The notes: generated from the letters alone by a model not told the origin. DNA of 64,000 nucleotides from Streptomyces sp. NBC_00425 (GCF_036030735.1 NZ_CP107928.1:2728001-2792000), one strand, 5' to 3'; numbered from the stretch's first letter, positions 43,767 to 53,051 are shown. Numbers and translations: made by a program.

Positions 43767-44110
43767 GGCGGCGGGCGGCCGGGACCCGGCGGCGCGGGAC
43801 CGGGCCGCGCCGCCCCGGACGCGCCCCGTGGTGCGCGCGACCAGCCCGGCCGGTGCGCTGTCGCACACCGTTGCTCAAGCGGTTTCACCCGGTCCCGCCC
43901 GGAGCGTTTCCCCTCCGTCGCATCGCAAGCGATCCCACTCCGCCGCACCGCGAGCCGTCCGACTCAGTCCGTCGCACGCCGTCCTACTCCGCCGCCCAGC
44001 GGACGGTTCCGCTCAGCTGCGTCCGCGAGCCGTCCCTCTCGGCCGCCTCTCGGCCGCCTCGCGGACGCTTCCGCTCAAACGCTTCTGAAACCGTTCCGGT
44101 CCGGCGCTCC
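43767..44110. other. Intergenic region with short imperfect repeats
   Basis: 344 bp with repeated ccgtcc, ccgttcc and tctcggccgcc words (two adjacent tctcggccgcc copies near 44038-44059) but no supported gene. It separates the flavoprotein gene from a convergent small gene; no perfect long hairpin is visible. Confidence 0.45.
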
Positions 44111-44380
44111 TCAAGCCGTTCCGGTCAGGCGCGGGAGTGCGGAGACCGCCGCGGCGGGGGGCTGCTCCGTCGGCTTCGCGTGCGCGGCCGACGCGGGCCG
44201 CGACCGCAGCCGGTTGCTGACCGCCTCGTCCAGCGTCACCGGCCGCTGCATCTGTGAAGCGAGCCGCCCGGCCTCCTGGCCGAGTCGTGCCACGTCCTCC
44301 CAGGGCAGCCGGATCACCAGCGAGATCTCCGCCTCGCCGTCGGGCGTGGCGTGCATCGCGGGGGTAACTCGGTCGTTCAT
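44111..44380 (-). CDS. Small conserved hypothetical protein
   Basis: An 89-residue soluble protein that I do not recognise. The first two thirds look ordered (EAEISLVIRLPWEDVARLGQEA, then MQRPVTLDEAVSNRLRSR); the end is Ala/Pro-rich. Coding is supported by sense-like composition and a position divergent from the rhomboid gene. It could be a small regulatory or adaptor protein. Confidence 0.6.
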   Translation of the reverse strand: MNDRVTPAMHATPDGEAEISLVIRLPWEDVARLGQEAGRLASQMQRPVTLDEAVSNRLRSRPASAAHAKPTEQPPAAAVSALPRLTGTA

Positions 44381-44504
44381 CGCTGTTCCTCACGTCGTCC
44401 CCGCGACCCGCCTTCCTCGTGCCGCGAGCGGTTGCCGGTTCATACGCACTGCTGGGAAGCGGCGTTCACCGATTCGCCGAACGGATCGGGGGCACTACTT
44501 CCTT

Positions 44505-45317
44505 GTGGTCATCCCCGTGCATGACGTGAACCCCGTGCGCCGCACCCCGGTGGTGACGTACGCGCTGATCGCCGCGAACGTCCTCGTGTTCCTGTACATG
44601 CCGGGCCTGTCCGGCTCCGTGGCGGGGGACAGCAGCCTGGCCCAGACGTGCCATCTGCACGCATTCCTCGAGCACTGGGCGGCCGTGCCGCGCGAGTTGG
44701 TCGACCATCAGTTCCCGCAGCTCGTCCCCACCGGCGAGGTGCGGGGCGCGTCCTGTCAGCTGGGCCCGCCGGACTACACCAAGTCGCCGGCGCTGAGCGT
44801 GCTCACGGCGATGTTCCTGCACGGCGGCTGGCTGCATCTGCTGGGCAACATGCTGTTTCTGCTGATTTTCGGCAACAACATCGAGGACCGCATGGGGCAC
44901 GTCCGCTTCGCGGTCTTCTACGTCGTGTGCGGCTATGCCGCCTCGTACGGCTTCGCGCTGGTCAACTCCGACTCCACGGATCCGCTGATCGGCGCGTCCG
45001 GCGCGATCGCGGGCGTGCTGGGCGCCTACCTGGTGCTGTATCCGAAGGCCCGGGTGTGGGTTCTGGTGCCGTTCCTGGTGTTTCTGCCGCTGCGTCTGCC
45101 GGCCTGGCTGGTGCTGGGCTTCTGGTTCGGGCTGCAGGCGGTGTACTCCTCCGGCGAGGGCGTCTCGGGCGCCGGAACCGTGGCGTACACGGCGCACGTC
45201 GTCGGCTTCCTCGCGGGCATGCTGCTCGCCTGGCCGCTCAAGCCCGGTACGCCGGCGCCGCCGGAGCCGCGCGGCCTGCTGTTCGGCAGGCGGGCGCGTC
45301 CCCGGCACACCTGGTGA
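44505..45317 (+). CDS. Rhomboid-family intramembrane serine protease
   Basis: A 270-residue protein with six or so membrane spans. Catalytic Ser lies in LIGASGAIAGVLGAYL near residue 167, His in YTAHVVGFLAGMLLAWPL near residue 230, and the oxyanion Asn in HLLGNMLFLLIFGNN. A loop with two Cys (TCHLHAFLEHW, ASCQLGPPDY) sits between the first two spans. GTG at 44505 gives the VIPVHDVNPVRRTP start usual for Streptomyces. The stop is 1 bp from the convergent hemE stop. Confidence 0.93.
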   Translation: MVIPVHDVNPVRRTPVVTYALIAANVLVFLYMPGLSGSVAGDSSLAQTCHLHAFLEHWAAVPRELVDHQFPQLVPTGEVRGASCQLGPPDYTKSPALSVLTAMFLHGGWLHLLGNMLFLLIFGNNIEDRMGHVRFAVFYVVCGYAASYGFALVNSDSTDPLIGASGAIAGVLGAYLVLYPKARVWVLVPFLVFLPLRLPAWLVLGFWFGLQAVYSSGEGVSGAGTVAYTAHVVGFLAGMLLAWPLKPGTPAPPEPRGLLFGRRARPRHTW

Positions 45318-45318
45318 G

Positions 45319-46386
45319 TCAGCGGGCCGTCCGCGTGTGGACGTACTCGACGAGACGGGTCAGCGCGTCCGGGTCGGTGGTGGGCATGACGCCGTGGCCG
45401 AGGTTGAAGACATGGCCCTCGAGTCCGGCGGCCGCGTCCAGGACCTCGCGGGTCTTGGCCTCGACGGCCTCGGCGCCGGCGAACAGGACGGTCGGGTCGA
45501 GGTTGCCCTGGAGCGCCTTGCCGGGGCCGACCCGGCGGACGGCCTCGTCGAGCGGGACGCGCCAGTCGACGCCGACGACGTCCGCCCCTGCCTCACCCAT
45601 GAGCCGCAGCAGCTCACCGGTGCCCACCCCGAAGTGGATGCGCGGGACGCCGTAGCCCTCGACCGCGCGGAACACCTTCGCGGAGGCGGGCAGCACGGAG
45701 CGGCGGTAGTCCTCCGGAGCGAGTGCGCCGGCCCAGGAGTCGAAGAGCTGGACGGCGCTCGCGCCCGCCTCGATCTGCACCTTGAGGAAGGCCGCCGTGA
45801 TCTCGGCGAGGCGGTCCAGCAGGTCGGCCCAGAGCTCGGGGTCGCCGTACATCATCGCCTTGGCGTTCTCGTACGTGCGCGACGGCCCGCCCTCGACGAG
45901 GTAGCTCGCGAGAGTGAAAGGGGCGCCCGCGAAACCGATCAGCGGGGTGGCGCCGAGCTCGGCCGTGAGCAGTCCGATGGCCTCGGTGACGTAGGAGACG
46001 TCCTCGGGGGTGAGGTCGCGCAGCTGGGCGAGGTCGGCGCGGGTGCGGATGGGGCGTTCGACGACCGGGCCGACGCCGGGCTTGATGTCGAGGTCGATGC
46101 CGATGGCCTTGAGGGGGACGACGATGTCGCTGAAGTAGATCGCCGCGTCCACGTCGTGCCGGCGCACGGGCTGCAGGGTGATCTCCGTGACGAGCTCGGG
46201 CCGCATGCAGGACTCGAGCATCGGGACACCCTCGCGGACCTTGCGGTACTCCGGCAGCGAGCGTCCGGCCTGCCGCATGAACCACACGGGCGTGTGCGGC
46301 ACGGGCTCGCGCCTGCACGCCTTCATGAAGGCGCTGTCGTAGGTCGCTGTCGGCTGCCGGCCCGCCGGGCTCTCGTTCGCACTCAC
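45319..46386 (-). CDS. hemE: Uroporphyrinogen decarboxylase
   Basis: Decarboxylates uroporphyrinogen III to coproporphyrinogen III, feeding hemY and hemQ. It has 355 residues. Motifs: [17 protein letters not shown] near residue 35, [70 protein letters not shown] and [13 protein letters not shown]. The GTG at 46386 is the start. It lies end-to-end with the rhomboid gene (1 bp between stop codons). Confidence 0.97.
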   Translation of the reverse strand: MSANESPAGRQPTATYDSAFMKACRREPVPHTPVWFMRQAGRSLPEYRKVREGVPMLESCMRPELVTEITLQPVRRHDVDAAIYFSDIVVPLKAIGIDLDIKPGVGPVVERPIRTRADLAQLRDLTPEDVSYVTEAIGLLTAELGATPLIGFAGAPFTLASYLVEGGPSRTYENAKAMMYGDPELWADLLDRLAEITAAFLKVQIEAGASAVQLFDSWAGALAPEDYRRSVLPASAKVFRAVEGYGVPRIHFGVGTGELLRLMGEAGADVVGVDWRVPLDEAVRRVGPGKALQGNLDPTVLFAGAEAVEAKTREVLDAAAGLEGHVFNLGHGVMPTTDPDALTRLVEYVHTRTAR

Positions 46387-46616
46387 GACGGCAAGTCTCG
46401 CACGGCGCGGGAGGCCCTGCGGCCGCCCCCTCACCGTCCCCTCGCCGTCCCCTTCGCCGCTCTGCCGACGCCCCCTTCGCCGCGACTCGCCGCGCGCGGG
46501 GTGCGTCGCGGGCGTGCGCGGTCCGTGCGCCTGTTCGCCCAGCGCGCACCCGTCCGCAGGCCCGGCGCGGGTGTCTTGCCCTGCGCGAAGCCCCCGTTCC
46601 CCTTAATCTTCCCCGC
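46387..46616. promoter_or_regulatory. Divergent promoter region hemE / DUF3000
   Basis: 230 bp. TTAATCT (46601-46607) lies about 9 bp before the ATG at 46617 with no ribosome-binding site, so the DUF3000 gene probably starts leaderless. Nothing else distinct. Confidence 0.45.
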
Positions 46617-47285
46617 ATGGCTGCGGCTCAGGGACGACTGTCGGACGACGCTGGCGGGATGGATGACGCGAACGAGGGGGACCGGGACGGGGGCAGGTCG
46701 GCTCCGTTGCCGTTCCGGTCCGCCGTCGACGGACTGAGAGCGGCCCGGCTGCGGCCGCAGATCGAGATCGAGCCGACGCCTGCGCCGAAGCGGCTCGCCC
46801 CGTTCGCCCACGCGCTGGAGGCGACGGTCGTGGACGGCGAGCAGGACCTCGCCGACGGCCGGCTGGTGCTGCTGCACGATCCGGCCGGGCACGACGCCTG
46901 GCGCGGAACGTTCCGCCTGGTGACCCTTGTGCGGGCGGAGCTGGAGCCGGAGATGGCCGCCGACCCGCTGCTGCCCGAGGTGTGCTGGTCGTGGCTGACC
47001 GGCGCGCTCCAGGCGCGCGGGCTGACGTACGGGGAGCCGAGCGGGACCGTCACGCGCGCGAGTTCGCACTATTTCGGGGGGCTGGCGGAGCGTCCGGCGG
47101 CCTCGCAGATCGAGATCCGGGCGTCCTGGACGCCTCGCGAGGGCCTGGGCGGAGTCCCGGACACCGGGGCGCACCTGTCGTCCTGGTGCGACCTGCTGGC
47201 GCAGGTGGCCGGGCTGCCGCCGGCCGGACCCGGCGACGCGTCCGTGGTGACCCTCCCGCAACGCCGGGGGCCACACTCACGTTGA
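46617..47285 (+). CDS. DUF3000 family protein
   Basis: A 222-residue actinobacterial protein of unknown function, recognised by LPFRSAVDGLRAARLRPQIE, APKRLAPFAHALEATVVDG, GRLVLLHDPAGHDAWRGTFR and LPEVCWSWLTGALQARGL. It is cytoplasmic with no membrane segment. It is often found between hemE and the RNase D/regulator genes in Streptomyces, as here. Confidence 0.9.
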   Translation: MAAAQGRLSDDAGGMDDANEGDRDGGRSAPLPFRSAVDGLRAARLRPQIEIEPTPAPKRLAPFAHALEATVVDGEQDLADGRLVLLHDPAGHDAWRGTFRLVTLVRAELEPEMAADPLLPEVCWSWLTGALQARGLTYGEPSGTVTRASSHYFGGLAERPAASQIEIRASWTPREGLGGVPDTGAHLSSWCDLLAQVAGLPPAGPGDASVVTLPQRRGPHSR

Positions 47286-47529
47286 CCATCTCTTTGTCGA
47301 TACGGCCATTTTCGATCCCGTCTGACACCCACTTAAACCGACTCGATCTTCGGATGATCGATCGCGTGTCCGAATTGCACAGATTGTTACTCACTAGATC
47401 GTGATCATTCTCTAAAGGACCCCGGGTTCGCTGCCGAAGACGACTGTGACCTTGAAAGCACGGTTCGTCCCGGCTTCCTCCCCACGAGCCCCCCACGAAC
47501 CGGCTCCCGTCCCCCACCCAGGAGGCCTG
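47286..47529. promoter_or_regulatory. AT-rich promoter region of the orphan regulator gene
   Basis: Bases 47286-47420 are strikingly AT-rich for this genome (gttactcactagatcgtgatcattctctaaagg and similar). Several gatc words cluster here (gatcttcggatgatcgatcg, 47345-47365; tagatcgtgatcatt). This suggests a strongly regulated promoter with a long leader. GGAGG at 47521-47525 is the ribosome-binding site for the GTG at 47530. Confidence 0.55.
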
Positions 47530-48189
47530 GTGTCCGTTCTCCTCGAGCAGCCCGCAAGCCTGGTCGCCTACCGCCCGAACAAGCCCACCGCCATGGTGGT
47601 CGTGGCCGACCCGCGCGTCCGCTCCACCGTCACCCGTCACCTGTGGGCGCTCGGTGTGCGCGACGTCATCGAGGCCTCGTCCGTCGCGGAGGCTCGTCCC
47701 CGCATCGGCAACCCCCGCGACATCTGTGTCGCCGACGTCCACCTGCCCGACGGCTCCGGCCTCACCCTGCTGTCGGAGACCCGCGCCGCGGGCTGGCCCA
47801 ACGGGCTCGCCCTCTCCGCCGCCGACGACATCGGCGCGGTGCGCAACGCGCTCGCCGGCGGCGTCAAGGGCTACGTGGTCACCGGCACCCGCACCAACCT
47901 CGGCCTGCCCGGCCGTCCCGGCGCCGCCCCCATGGGCTCGGCCGCCCGTATGCACCGCCGCCCCCCGGGTGCCCCGAGCCACCCGGGCGGCTACCGCGAG
48001 CTCTCCGGCCGTGAGGTCGAGGTGCTGCGACTGGTCGCCGAGGGTCAGTCGAACAAGGCCATCGGCGTCTCGATGGGCCTGTCCGCGCTGACCGTCAAGA
48101 GCCACCTCGCCCGCATCGCCCGCAAGCTCGGCACGGGCGACCGCGCCGGCATGGTCGCGGTGGCCCTGCGGACCGGCATCATCCACTGA
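47530..48189 (+). CDS. Orphan LuxR-type response regulator
   Basis: A 219-residue regulator with no kinase beside it. The receiver is atypical: VVVADPRVRSTVTRHL keeps only one acidic residue of the usual pair; Asp in ICVADVHLPDGSG and Lys in GGVKGYVVTG are present. A Gly/Pro/Arg linker leads to a LuxR/NarL helix-turn-helix (LSGREVEVLRLVAEGQSNKA, then GLSALTVKSHLARIARKLG). GTG at 47530 behind GGAGG is chosen over the GTG at 47446. Receiver degeneration hints at phosphorylation-independent control. Confidence 0.9.
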   Translation: MSVLLEQPASLVAYRPNKPTAMVVVADPRVRSTVTRHLWALGVRDVIEASSVAEARPRIGNPRDICVADVHLPDGSGLTLLSETRAAGWPNGLALSAADDIGAVRNALAGGVKGYVVTGTRTNLGLPGRPGAAPMGSAARMHRRPPGAPSHPGGYRELSGREVEVLRLVAEGQSNKAIGVSMGLSALTVKSHLARIARKLGTGDRAGMVAVALRTGIIH

Positions 48190-48336
48190 GACCCCACCCG
48201 GCCCCGGCGTCCTGGACTCCCCCACGGTCCCTGCGGTCCCCGCGACCCCCAGGAGCGCCACTCCCTCCCCACCGGCCCCTCGCTCCCCTCACCTCCCCTC
48301 CCCGCCGTTCCCCGGCCTGACCGGATTACGACCCTG

Positions 48337-48374
48337 CGCAGCCCGCCGACGGAACGTTCCGTCGGCGGGCTGCG
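48337..48374. terminator. 38-bp perfect palindrome (bidirectional hairpin)
   Basis: The two 19-base halves (48337-48355 and 48356-48374) are exact reverse complements with no spacer; the centre is GGAACGTTCC. It lies 147 bp past the regulator stop and 24 bp before the RNase D start. Terminator is the likeliest role; cruciform or operator are alternatives. Confidence 0.75.
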
Positions 48375-48398
48375 TCGATACACGGATACCCTTGACAG

Positions 48399-49685
48399 GT
48401 GACCGACGCCCAAGAAACCGCAGCAGCCAGTTCACTGCGAACCACCGGAGGCGCCCCTCCGGACGAAGGCGGATCCACTGCTTCCGGGGCGCCGACACCT
48501 CTGCTCGAGCCACGCGAGGGCATTCCTCCCGTGATCGCCGACGAGGCCTCCCTCGCCGCGGCCGTCGCCGCCTTCGCCGCGGGCTCCGGCCCGGTCGCCG
48601 TCGACGCCGAGCGCGCCTCCGGCTACCGCTACGGACAGCGCGCCTATCTGGTGCAGCTGCGCCGCGAGGGCGCCGGCAGCGCGCTGATCGACCCGGTGGC
48701 CTGTCCCGACCTCTCCGCGCTCGGCGCGGCGCTGTCCGACGCCGAGTGGGTGCTGCACGCGGCCACCCAGGACCTGCCGTGCCTGCGGGAGATAGGCATG
48801 GTGCCGACGCGGTTGTTCGACACCGAGCTGGCCGGACGGCTCGCCGGGTTCCCGCGGGTCGGCCTCGGCGCGATGGTGGAGGGCGTGCTTGGCTACGTCC
48901 TCGAGAAGGGTCACTCCGCGGTGGACTGGTCGACCCGGCCGCTGCCCGAGCCGTGGCTGCGTTACGCGGCCCTCGACGTGGAGCTCCTGGTCGACCTGCG
49001 CGACGCGCTGGAGAAGGAGCTGGACCGGCAGGGCAAGCTCGACTGGGCCCACCAGGAGTTCCACGCGATCGCCTCCGCCCCGCCGCCCGAGCCCCGCAAG
49101 GACCCCTGGCGTCGTACGTCCGGCATGCACAAGGTGCGCCGGCGCCGGCAGCTGGGCGTCGTGCGGGAGCTGTGGGAGGCCCGGGACCGGATCGCTCGGC
49201 GGCGCGACGTGTCGCCGGGCAAGGTGCTGTCGGACGCGGCCATCGTGGAGGCCGCGCTCTCCCTCCCGGCGAACGCGCACGCGCTGGCCGCGCTGGCCGG
49301 ATTCGGGCACCGGATGGGGCGGCGGCAGCTGGAGCAGTGGCAGGCCGCGGTCGACCGGGCGAAGGCGCTGAGCGAGTCGCAGCTCCCCCAGCCGGGACAG
49401 CCGGTGACGGGGCCGCCGCCGCCGCGCGCCTGGGCCGACAAGGACCCCGCGGCCGCCGCGCGGCTCAGCGCGGCGAGGTCGGCGGTCTCGGCGTTGGCCG
49501 AGGAGCTGAACATGCCGCAGGAGAACCTCATCGCGCCGGACGCGGTGCGGCGGGTGTGCTGGGAGCCCCCGGCAGCGGACCCGGAAGCGGTGACGACGGC
49601 GCTCACCGGGTACGGAGCGCGTCCCTGGCAGGTGGAGCAGGTCGCGCCGGTGCTGGCCGCAGCGCTGTCGGACAAGGGCGAGTGA
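48399..49685 (+). CDS. Ribonuclease D-type 3'-5' exonuclease with HRDC domain
   Basis: A 428-residue RNase of the DEDDy class acting on RNA 3' ends. Exo I VAVDAERASGYRYGQRAYLVQL, Exo II HAATQDLPCLREIG and FDTELAGRLAGFP, Exo III WLRYAALDVELLVDL with the Tyr-x3-Asp pattern. An HRDC domain follows (RRQLGVVRELWEARDRIARR). GTG at 48399 directly after TTGACAG; TACCCT (48388-48393) close upstream suggests a leaderless start. Confidence 0.93.
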   Translation: MTDAQETAAASSLRTTGGAPPDEGGSTASGAPTPLLEPREGIPPVIADEASLAAAVAAFAAGSGPVAVDAERASGYRYGQRAYLVQLRREGAGSALIDPVACPDLSALGAALSDAEWVLHAATQDLPCLREIGMVPTRLFDTELAGRLAGFPRVGLGAMVEGVLGYVLEKGHSAVDWSTRPLPEPWLRYAALDVELLVDLRDALEKELDRQGKLDWAHQEFHAIASAPPPEPRKDPWRRTSGMHKVRRRRQLGVVRELWEARDRIARRRDVSPGKVLSDAAIVEAALSLPANAHALAALAGFGHRMGRRQLEQWQAAVDRAKALSESQLPQPGQPVTGPPPPRAWADKDPAAAARLSAARSAVSALAEELNMPQENLIAPDAVRRVCWEPPAADPEAVTTALTGYGARPWQVEQVAPVLAAALSDKGE

Positions 49686-49760
49686 CCGCGGCGGCCCCGT
49701 GCGCGCCACGACGGTCGTACGGCGGCCGGTACGGCCGCCCGTCCTGCGGCCGTGGACAGG

Positions 49761-50591
49761 TCACCTCGTCGCTCCTCGCATGAAACCGTTGTAGATGTAT
49801 TTCTGGAGGGCGAGGAAGACGATCAGCGTCGGCAGGATGACGAGCACCGCTCCTGCCGAGATCGTTTCCCAGTGGGCGGCATAGGGGCCCTTGAAGCGGA
49901 ACAGCGACGTCGAGATCACGCCAAGATCTTGTGACGGCATGTAGAGGAAAGGGATGTAGAAGTCGTTGTAGACGGCGATTCCCTTCACGATCACGACCGT
50001 CGCGATCGCCGGTTTCAGCAACGGGAAGATGATCTTTCGGTAGATCGTGAACGCGTTGGCGCCGTCGAGACGGGCCGCCTCGTCCAGGGAGATCGGGATC
50101 GATCGCACGAACTGCAGGAAAATGTAGATCGAGACGATGTCCGTGCCCATGTAGAGCGCGATCGGCGCCCAGCGGGTGTCGAACATGCCGAGGCTGTGGA
50201 CGATCTGGAACGTGGCCACCTGGGTGGTCACCCCGGGGACCAGTGCGGCGACCAGGAACAGGGCGATCACCGGTTTCCGGAACCGGAAGGTGAAACGGTC
50301 GATCGCGTACGCCGTCATCGAACCGATCAGAACGGTTCCGCCGACGGAGACCAGCAGAATGAAAGCGGTGTTGCCGAACGCCGTGAGCATCCCGCCGTCC
50401 CGGAACGCCGTCACGTAGTTGTCGAAGTTGAACGGGTCGTCCGGGAGCGCGAGCGCTCCGCTGCCGGCCGCCGTCTCATTCTCGGTCTTCAGGGACGTCA
50501 GGACGACGACGCCCAACGGGAGCAGCACCACCAGCGTCGCGCCGATCAGCGACAGGTACACGAGGGTGCGGGCAACGGCTCGGCGCGTCAT
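49761..50591 (-). CDS. Carbohydrate ABC transporter permease (MalG type)
   Basis: A 276-residue permease with six spans and the EAA loop SIPISLDEAARLDGANAFTIYRKII-like segment (visible as LDEAARLDGANAFTIY) for docking to a shared ATPase of the MsiK type, which is encoded elsewhere. Third gene of the operon; the ATG at 50591 overlaps the upstream permease stop (ATGA). Linked by context to mannoside uptake. Confidence 0.93.
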   Translation of the reverse strand: MTRRAVARTLVYLSLIGATLVVLLPLGVVVLTSLKTENETAAGSGALALPDDPFNFDNYVTAFRDGGMLTAFGNTAFILLVSVGGTVLIGSMTAYAIDRFTFRFRKPVIALFLVAALVPGVTTQVATFQIVHSLGMFDTRWAPIALYMGTDIVSIYIFLQFVRSIPISLDEAARLDGANAFTIYRKIIFPLLKPAIATVVIVKGIAVYNDFYIPFLYMPSQDLGVISTSLFRFKGPYAAHWETISAGAVLVILPTLIVFLALQKYIYNGFMRGATR

Positions 50592-51562
50592 ACGAGGTCC
50601 ACCCTGTCGTCGGGGACGAGGCGTCGCTGCACCCAGGTGACCAGCAGGATGATCAGCAACAGCACCACGGCCGCCGCCGAGGCGAGCCCCGTCTTGTTGA
50701 ACTGGAAGGCCAGCTTCACGGTCTGGATCACGAAGGTCTCGGTGCCGGTCGCCCCGCCGGTCATGATGTACGGGATCTCGAAGGCCGACAGGGAGCCGGA
50801 GACGGAGAGGATCACCGTCAGGGTCAGCACCGGCTTGATGCCGGGCAGGATGACATAGCGGAACTGGTGCCACCGGCTCGCGCCGTCCAGCTCGGCCGCC
50901 TCGTACAGCTCCCCCGGGATGGACTGGATCGCGCCGAGGAACAGCACGAAGTTCATGCCGAGGTAGCGCCAGATCGAGACGCCGGCGAGCGAGACGTTCG
51001 CCGACGCGGGCGTGCCCAGCCAGGCGCGGTCGGTGTGGTGGCCGAAGAGGCCCAGCACCGTGTCGAGGGTCCCGCCGTCCTGGAAGAAGTAGAGGAAGAC
51101 GAAACCGATGGCCACGCCGTTCACCAGGGACGGGAAGAAGAGGACGCCCTTGAAGAAGTTCCGGAAACGGATGCTGAAACTCAGCACGGTCGCGAAGTAC
51201 AGGGCGGCCACGATCTGGATCACCGAGGCGGCCAGGTAGTAACCGCTCACCCAGAACACCTGGAAGAGGTCCTCCCTGGTGAAGATCTCCGCGTAGTTCT
51301 CCGCGCCGGTGTAGTGCAGTTCGGGGCTGACGCCGTCCCAGTCGGTGAAGCTGTAGGCGACCATGTTGACGATCGGCGCGTACGTGAACGTGATCAGCAG
51401 GGCGAGCGGAGCGAGCAGGAACAGCCAGGGGGTCAGCAGCCGCCAGGTGCGCGTCCGGCGCGGCGCCGGCCGCGGAGCGGCGCTCCCCGTGGAGGGCGCC
51501 GCGGCCGCGGCGGGGGCCTTCCCCACGCCGCGCGCCGGGGTGTGGGCGCCCGCGTGCGTCAT
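50588..51562 (-). CDS. Carbohydrate ABC transporter permease (MalF type)
   Basis: A 324-residue permease: an Ala/Pro-rich cytoplasmic leader, six spans, and the coupling loop PGELYEAAELDGASRWHQFR. It pairs with the MalG-type permease; both stop/start junctions in the operon overlap by 4 bp. No ATPase gene is present, which is normal for Streptomyces sugar importers relying on a common ATPase. Confidence 0.93.
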   Translation of the reverse strand: MTHAGAHTPARGVGKAPAAAAAPSTGSAAPRPAPRRTRTWRLLTPWLFLLAPLALLITFTYAPIVNMVAYSFTDWDGVSPELHYTGAENYAEIFTREDLFQVFWVSGYYLAASVIQIVAALYFATVLSFSIRFRNFFKGVLFFPSLVNGVAIGFVFLYFFQDGGTLDTVLGLFGHHTDRAWLGTPASANVSLAGVSIWRYLGMNFVLFLGAIQSIPGELYEAAELDGASRWHQFRYVILPGIKPVLTLTVILSVSGSLSAFEIPYIMTGGATGTETFVIQTVKLAFQFNKTGLASAAAVVLLLIILLVTWVQRRLVPDDRVDLV

Positions 51563-52881
51563 CGGTCGCCCACGTTCGCCTGTGTCTCGGTCCACTTCTT
51601 GCCGAGCCCGGTGAGGAAGTCGTCCAGGCTGCCCTTCTTCGCGCCGCGCGCGAGGTCGACCAGGTCCTGGCGGTACTCGGGCTTGAAGATGCCGACCTCG
51701 GACTGGTCGTCGATCAGCTTGACCTTCGCGCCCGCGGAGTCGTCCAGCTCGATGAGCTTGACGTGCGCCTCCTCGTAGGGCTTCAGCACCTTGGGCATGG
51801 CCGCGTCCTTGAGCGGGGAGATGGCGAGGTTGTCCTTGTCGTAGCCGGACTTGTCGGTGAACCAGTCGATCCAGGCGCGGGCCGCCTCCTTGTGCTTCGA
51901 GTGCACGTTGACGGCCTGGTTGTAGTCGGGGCCGACGGTCGCGCAGTACGCCCCGTCCGTCTGCGCGGGAAACGGCATGAAACCGATGTCGTCCGGGTTC
52001 ACGCCGGCCTTCTTCGCGGCGTCCTGGAACTGGATGATCGCCCAGGTGCCGAGCCACTGCGTGGCGATCTCGCCCTTGGCCGTGCGGGGCTTGGACTCCT
52101 CCCAGTTGCTGGTGGTCGGGTCCTTCTCGGCGAGGCCCTGCTTGACGATGTCGTACAGGAGCGTGTCGCCGACGCGCAGGTCGGAGCCCTGCGCCCACGG
52201 GTCGCCCTCGGCCAGCTTGGTGGTCGCCTGCGGGTCGCAGTGCACCGCGCCGTCGACGTAGGTCCACGAGGTGAGCGGCCACTGCGCGGCGAAGTTGGTG
52301 TAGTACGGCACCGCGTCGGTCTTCGTCTTGATCGCCTTCAGGCCGGTGAGGAACTCGGCCGGGGTGGTGGGCCATGCGGTGACCCCGGCCTCCTTCCAGA
52401 TCCGCTTGTTGTAGACGAAGCCGGGCATCACACCGACCGGGCTCTGGCCGTAGACCTTGCCGCCGACGGTGGTGAAGTCGGTGAAGCGGTATTTCTTGCT
52501 GCGCTCGGCGGCGGTGCCGAGCGAGGCGAAGAACTTCGGGTAGTCGTTCTTCTTGATGACGGCGGGGATCAGCAGGACGTCTCCGTAGTCGTCCGTGTTC
52601 ATGCGGATCTTGATCTCGGCCTCGTAGTTGGTGAGGGCCTGGAACTCCACCTTGACCTTGGGATAGGTCTTGTTGAACTCGGCGGCGTACTTCTTCATCG
52701 TGCCGTCCTGCACGAGGTCGGTCCGCACGGTGAGGACCGTGATGGATCCGCTGACCTTGGCCGGGTCGTCGGGCGCGTTGGCGTCCGCGCCCTTCGTGCT
52801 TGCTCCGGTGCCGGTGCACCCGGGGAGCAGCAGGGCGGCCGCGGCGGTCGTGGCGAGGACGTGGACGGTGCGGCGGTTCAT
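51559..52881 (-). CDS. Extracellular sugar-binding lipoprotein (ABC importer)
   Basis: A 440-residue family-1 binding protein. Lipobox LLLPGC (Cys22). Mature region: GSITVLTVRTDLVQDGTMKKY, then AAEFNKTYPKVKVEFQALTNY and DVLLIPAVIKKNDYPKFF, typical of oligosaccharide binders. Beside a GH2 beta-mannosidase, the ligand is probably a beta-mannoside such as mannobiose; this is inference from context. First gene of the three-gene operon, divergent from the beta-mannosidase gene. Confidence 0.92.
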   Translation of the reverse strand: MNRRTVHVLATTAAAALLLPGCTGTGASTKGADANAPDDPAKVSGSITVLTVRTDLVQDGTMKKYAAEFNKTYPKVKVEFQALTNYEAEIKIRMNTDDYGDVLLIPAVIKKNDYPKFFASLGTAAERSKKYRFTDFTTVGGKVYGQSPVGVMPGFVYNKRIWKEAGVTAWPTTPAEFLTGLKAIKTKTDAVPYYTNFAAQWPLTSWTYVDGAVHCDPQATTKLAEGDPWAQGSDLRVGDTLLYDIVKQGLAEKDPTTSNWEESKPRTAKGEIATQWLGTWAIIQFQDAAKKAGVNPDDIGFMPFPAQTDGAYCATVGPDYNQAVNVHSKHKEAARAWIDWFTDKSGYDKDNLAISPLKDAAMPKVLKPYEEAHVKLIELDDSAGAKVKLIDDQSEVGIFKPEYRQDLVDLARGAKKGSLDDFLTGLGKKWTETQANVGDR

Positions 52882-52960
52882 GTGCGTCACTTCCGTTCGT
52901 GGGGACGGATGAGCACGTGCGGGTGGGGCGAGGAGAGTGGGTTGGCTGATTCGGCACTCT

Positions 52961-53041
52961 GACAGCGCTTTCTCAACCGGTAAAGTCAGATTCCCGCCAA
53001 GGAGGAAGAAACCGCGTTCAATTGTGGGCTTGACCGGTTTA
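52961..53041. promoter_or_regulatory. Candidate LacI-family operators between transporter and beta-mannosidase genes
   Basis: Three pseudo-palindromes with central CG lie in the 170-bp divergent gap: GACAGCGCTTTC (52961-52972), TCAACCGGTAAA (52973-52984) and TTGACCGGTTTA (53030-53041). Central-CG palindromes are the classical LacI/GalR operator type, and a lacI gene follows the beta-mannosidase. The last site abuts the ribosome-binding site AGGGAG, so repressor binding would block that side directly. Confidence 0.6.
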
Positions 53042-53051
53042 GGGAGTGCGC

